A stretch of 64,000 nucleotides of DNA, from contig NZ_WNKG01000013.1 in assembly GCF_010119245.1 (NCBI RefSeq), positions 62,001 to 126,000 of the forward strand, read 5' to 3'. How positions within the stretch are numbered: position 1 is the stretch's first letter; the number at the start of each line of letters is the position of its first letter. Below, in pieces: positions 63,932 to 64,000 of the stretch. The notes below the pieces were generated by a model. That model searched no databases. It had not been told where the DNA came from and was given only the letters and a program-made list of their open reading frames with translations. The stretch is from Cyclobacterium salsum (GTDB lineage Bacteria; Bacteroidota; Bacteroidia; Cytophagales; Cyclobacteriaceae). A program made the translations under genes and the position numbers.

Positions 63932-64000
63932 TTATTTTTTATAATAATTCTTCGTCATTTCTTCCATCACCCAATTGGTTCGTGCAGCGGTCTCTCCCGT
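63932..64000 (-). CDS. 3' end of an unrecognised gene at the window edge
   Basis: The minus-strand frame entering from the right edge reads TGETAARTNWVMEEMTKNYY then two lysines and a TAA at 63932-63934, giving 22 codons. It lies 7 bases upstream of the oxidoreductase gene, so it is probably co-transcribed with it. The C-terminal residues are not enough to name a family. Confidence 0.6.
   Translation of the reverse strand, partial: TGETAARTNWVMEEMTKNYYKK

Noticed and set aside
1-64000. tRNA, rRNA, CRISPR array, prophage or intact insertion sequence
   Set aside because: Intergenic regions were read on both strands and no cloverleaf, regularly spaced repeats, transposase or phage structural gene was seen.

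Overview
The window comes from a Bacteroidota genome, most likely a marine or algal-polysaccharide degrader of the Cytophagales/Saprospirales kind; the order is an inference. The reasons are two SusC/SusD pairs driven by ECF sigma/FecR modules, several sulfatases, Bacteroidota-type -7 promoter boxes (TAnnTTTG), Tat-exported Gfo/Idh/MocA oxidoreductases, and a clear SUF operon. No rRNA, tRNA, CRISPR array, prophage or intact insertion sequence was seen.

Layout. (1) 87-8588, minus strand: polysaccharide-utilisation module A, in transcription order ECF sigma, FecR anti-sigma, SusC with an STN domain, SusD, sulfatase. (2) 8778-12072: a small GlcG/HbpS-like protein and a TonB-dependent-type outer-membrane barrel. 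(3) 12225-17876, minus strand: a sialic acid operon of N-acetylneuraminate lyase, a Kelch mutarotase fused to a sodium:solute symporter, and a sialidase, preceded by only the 3' end of a susD gene. (4) 18009-18574: a PhoD-like phosphatase remnant scattered over three frames. (5) 18748-30789, minus strand: module B, again sigma, FecR, STN-SusC and SusD, followed by three sulfatases. The last sulfatase is separated from the others by 435 bases holding two repeat-like elements.

(6) 31518-36414, minus strand: a putative uronate/sugar operon (DUF6807/PmoA-like protein, Gfo/Idh/MocA oxidoreductase, mannonate dehydratase, glycerophosphodiester phosphodiesterase). It is divergent from a LacI-type regulator at 36775-37803, and two matching operator-like palindromes lie in the shared intergenic region. 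(7) 37944-44673, plus strand: an Lrp/AsnC regulator, then sufB-sufC-sufD-sufS-sufE-sufT and a bacilliredoxin. (8) 44971-54624: housekeeping and unassigned genes: citrate synthase, DEAD-box helicase, ketopantoate reductase-like protein, TerC, a methyltransferase, an unrecognised three-gene lipoprotein operon, and another Tat-exported oxidoreductase. (9) 54770-64000, minus strand: two overlapping histidine kinases, one of 2151 residues with about ten PAS and four GAF-like domains, then a Gfo/Idh/MocA oxidoreductase and the 3' end of another gene.

How it works together: modules A and B look like paralogous trans-envelope signalling circuits. A glycan binding SusC/D at the surface would signal through the STN domain to FecR, freeing the ECF sigma. 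The enzymes attached are sulfatases only, with no glycoside hydrolase or lyase in either module, so the backbone-cleaving enzymes must be elsewhere. The sialic acid operon can release, import, epimerise and cleave sialic acid, but has lost its own outer-membrane SusC/D pair. The stretch 17.5-18.6 kb is a deletion graveyard between functional loci.
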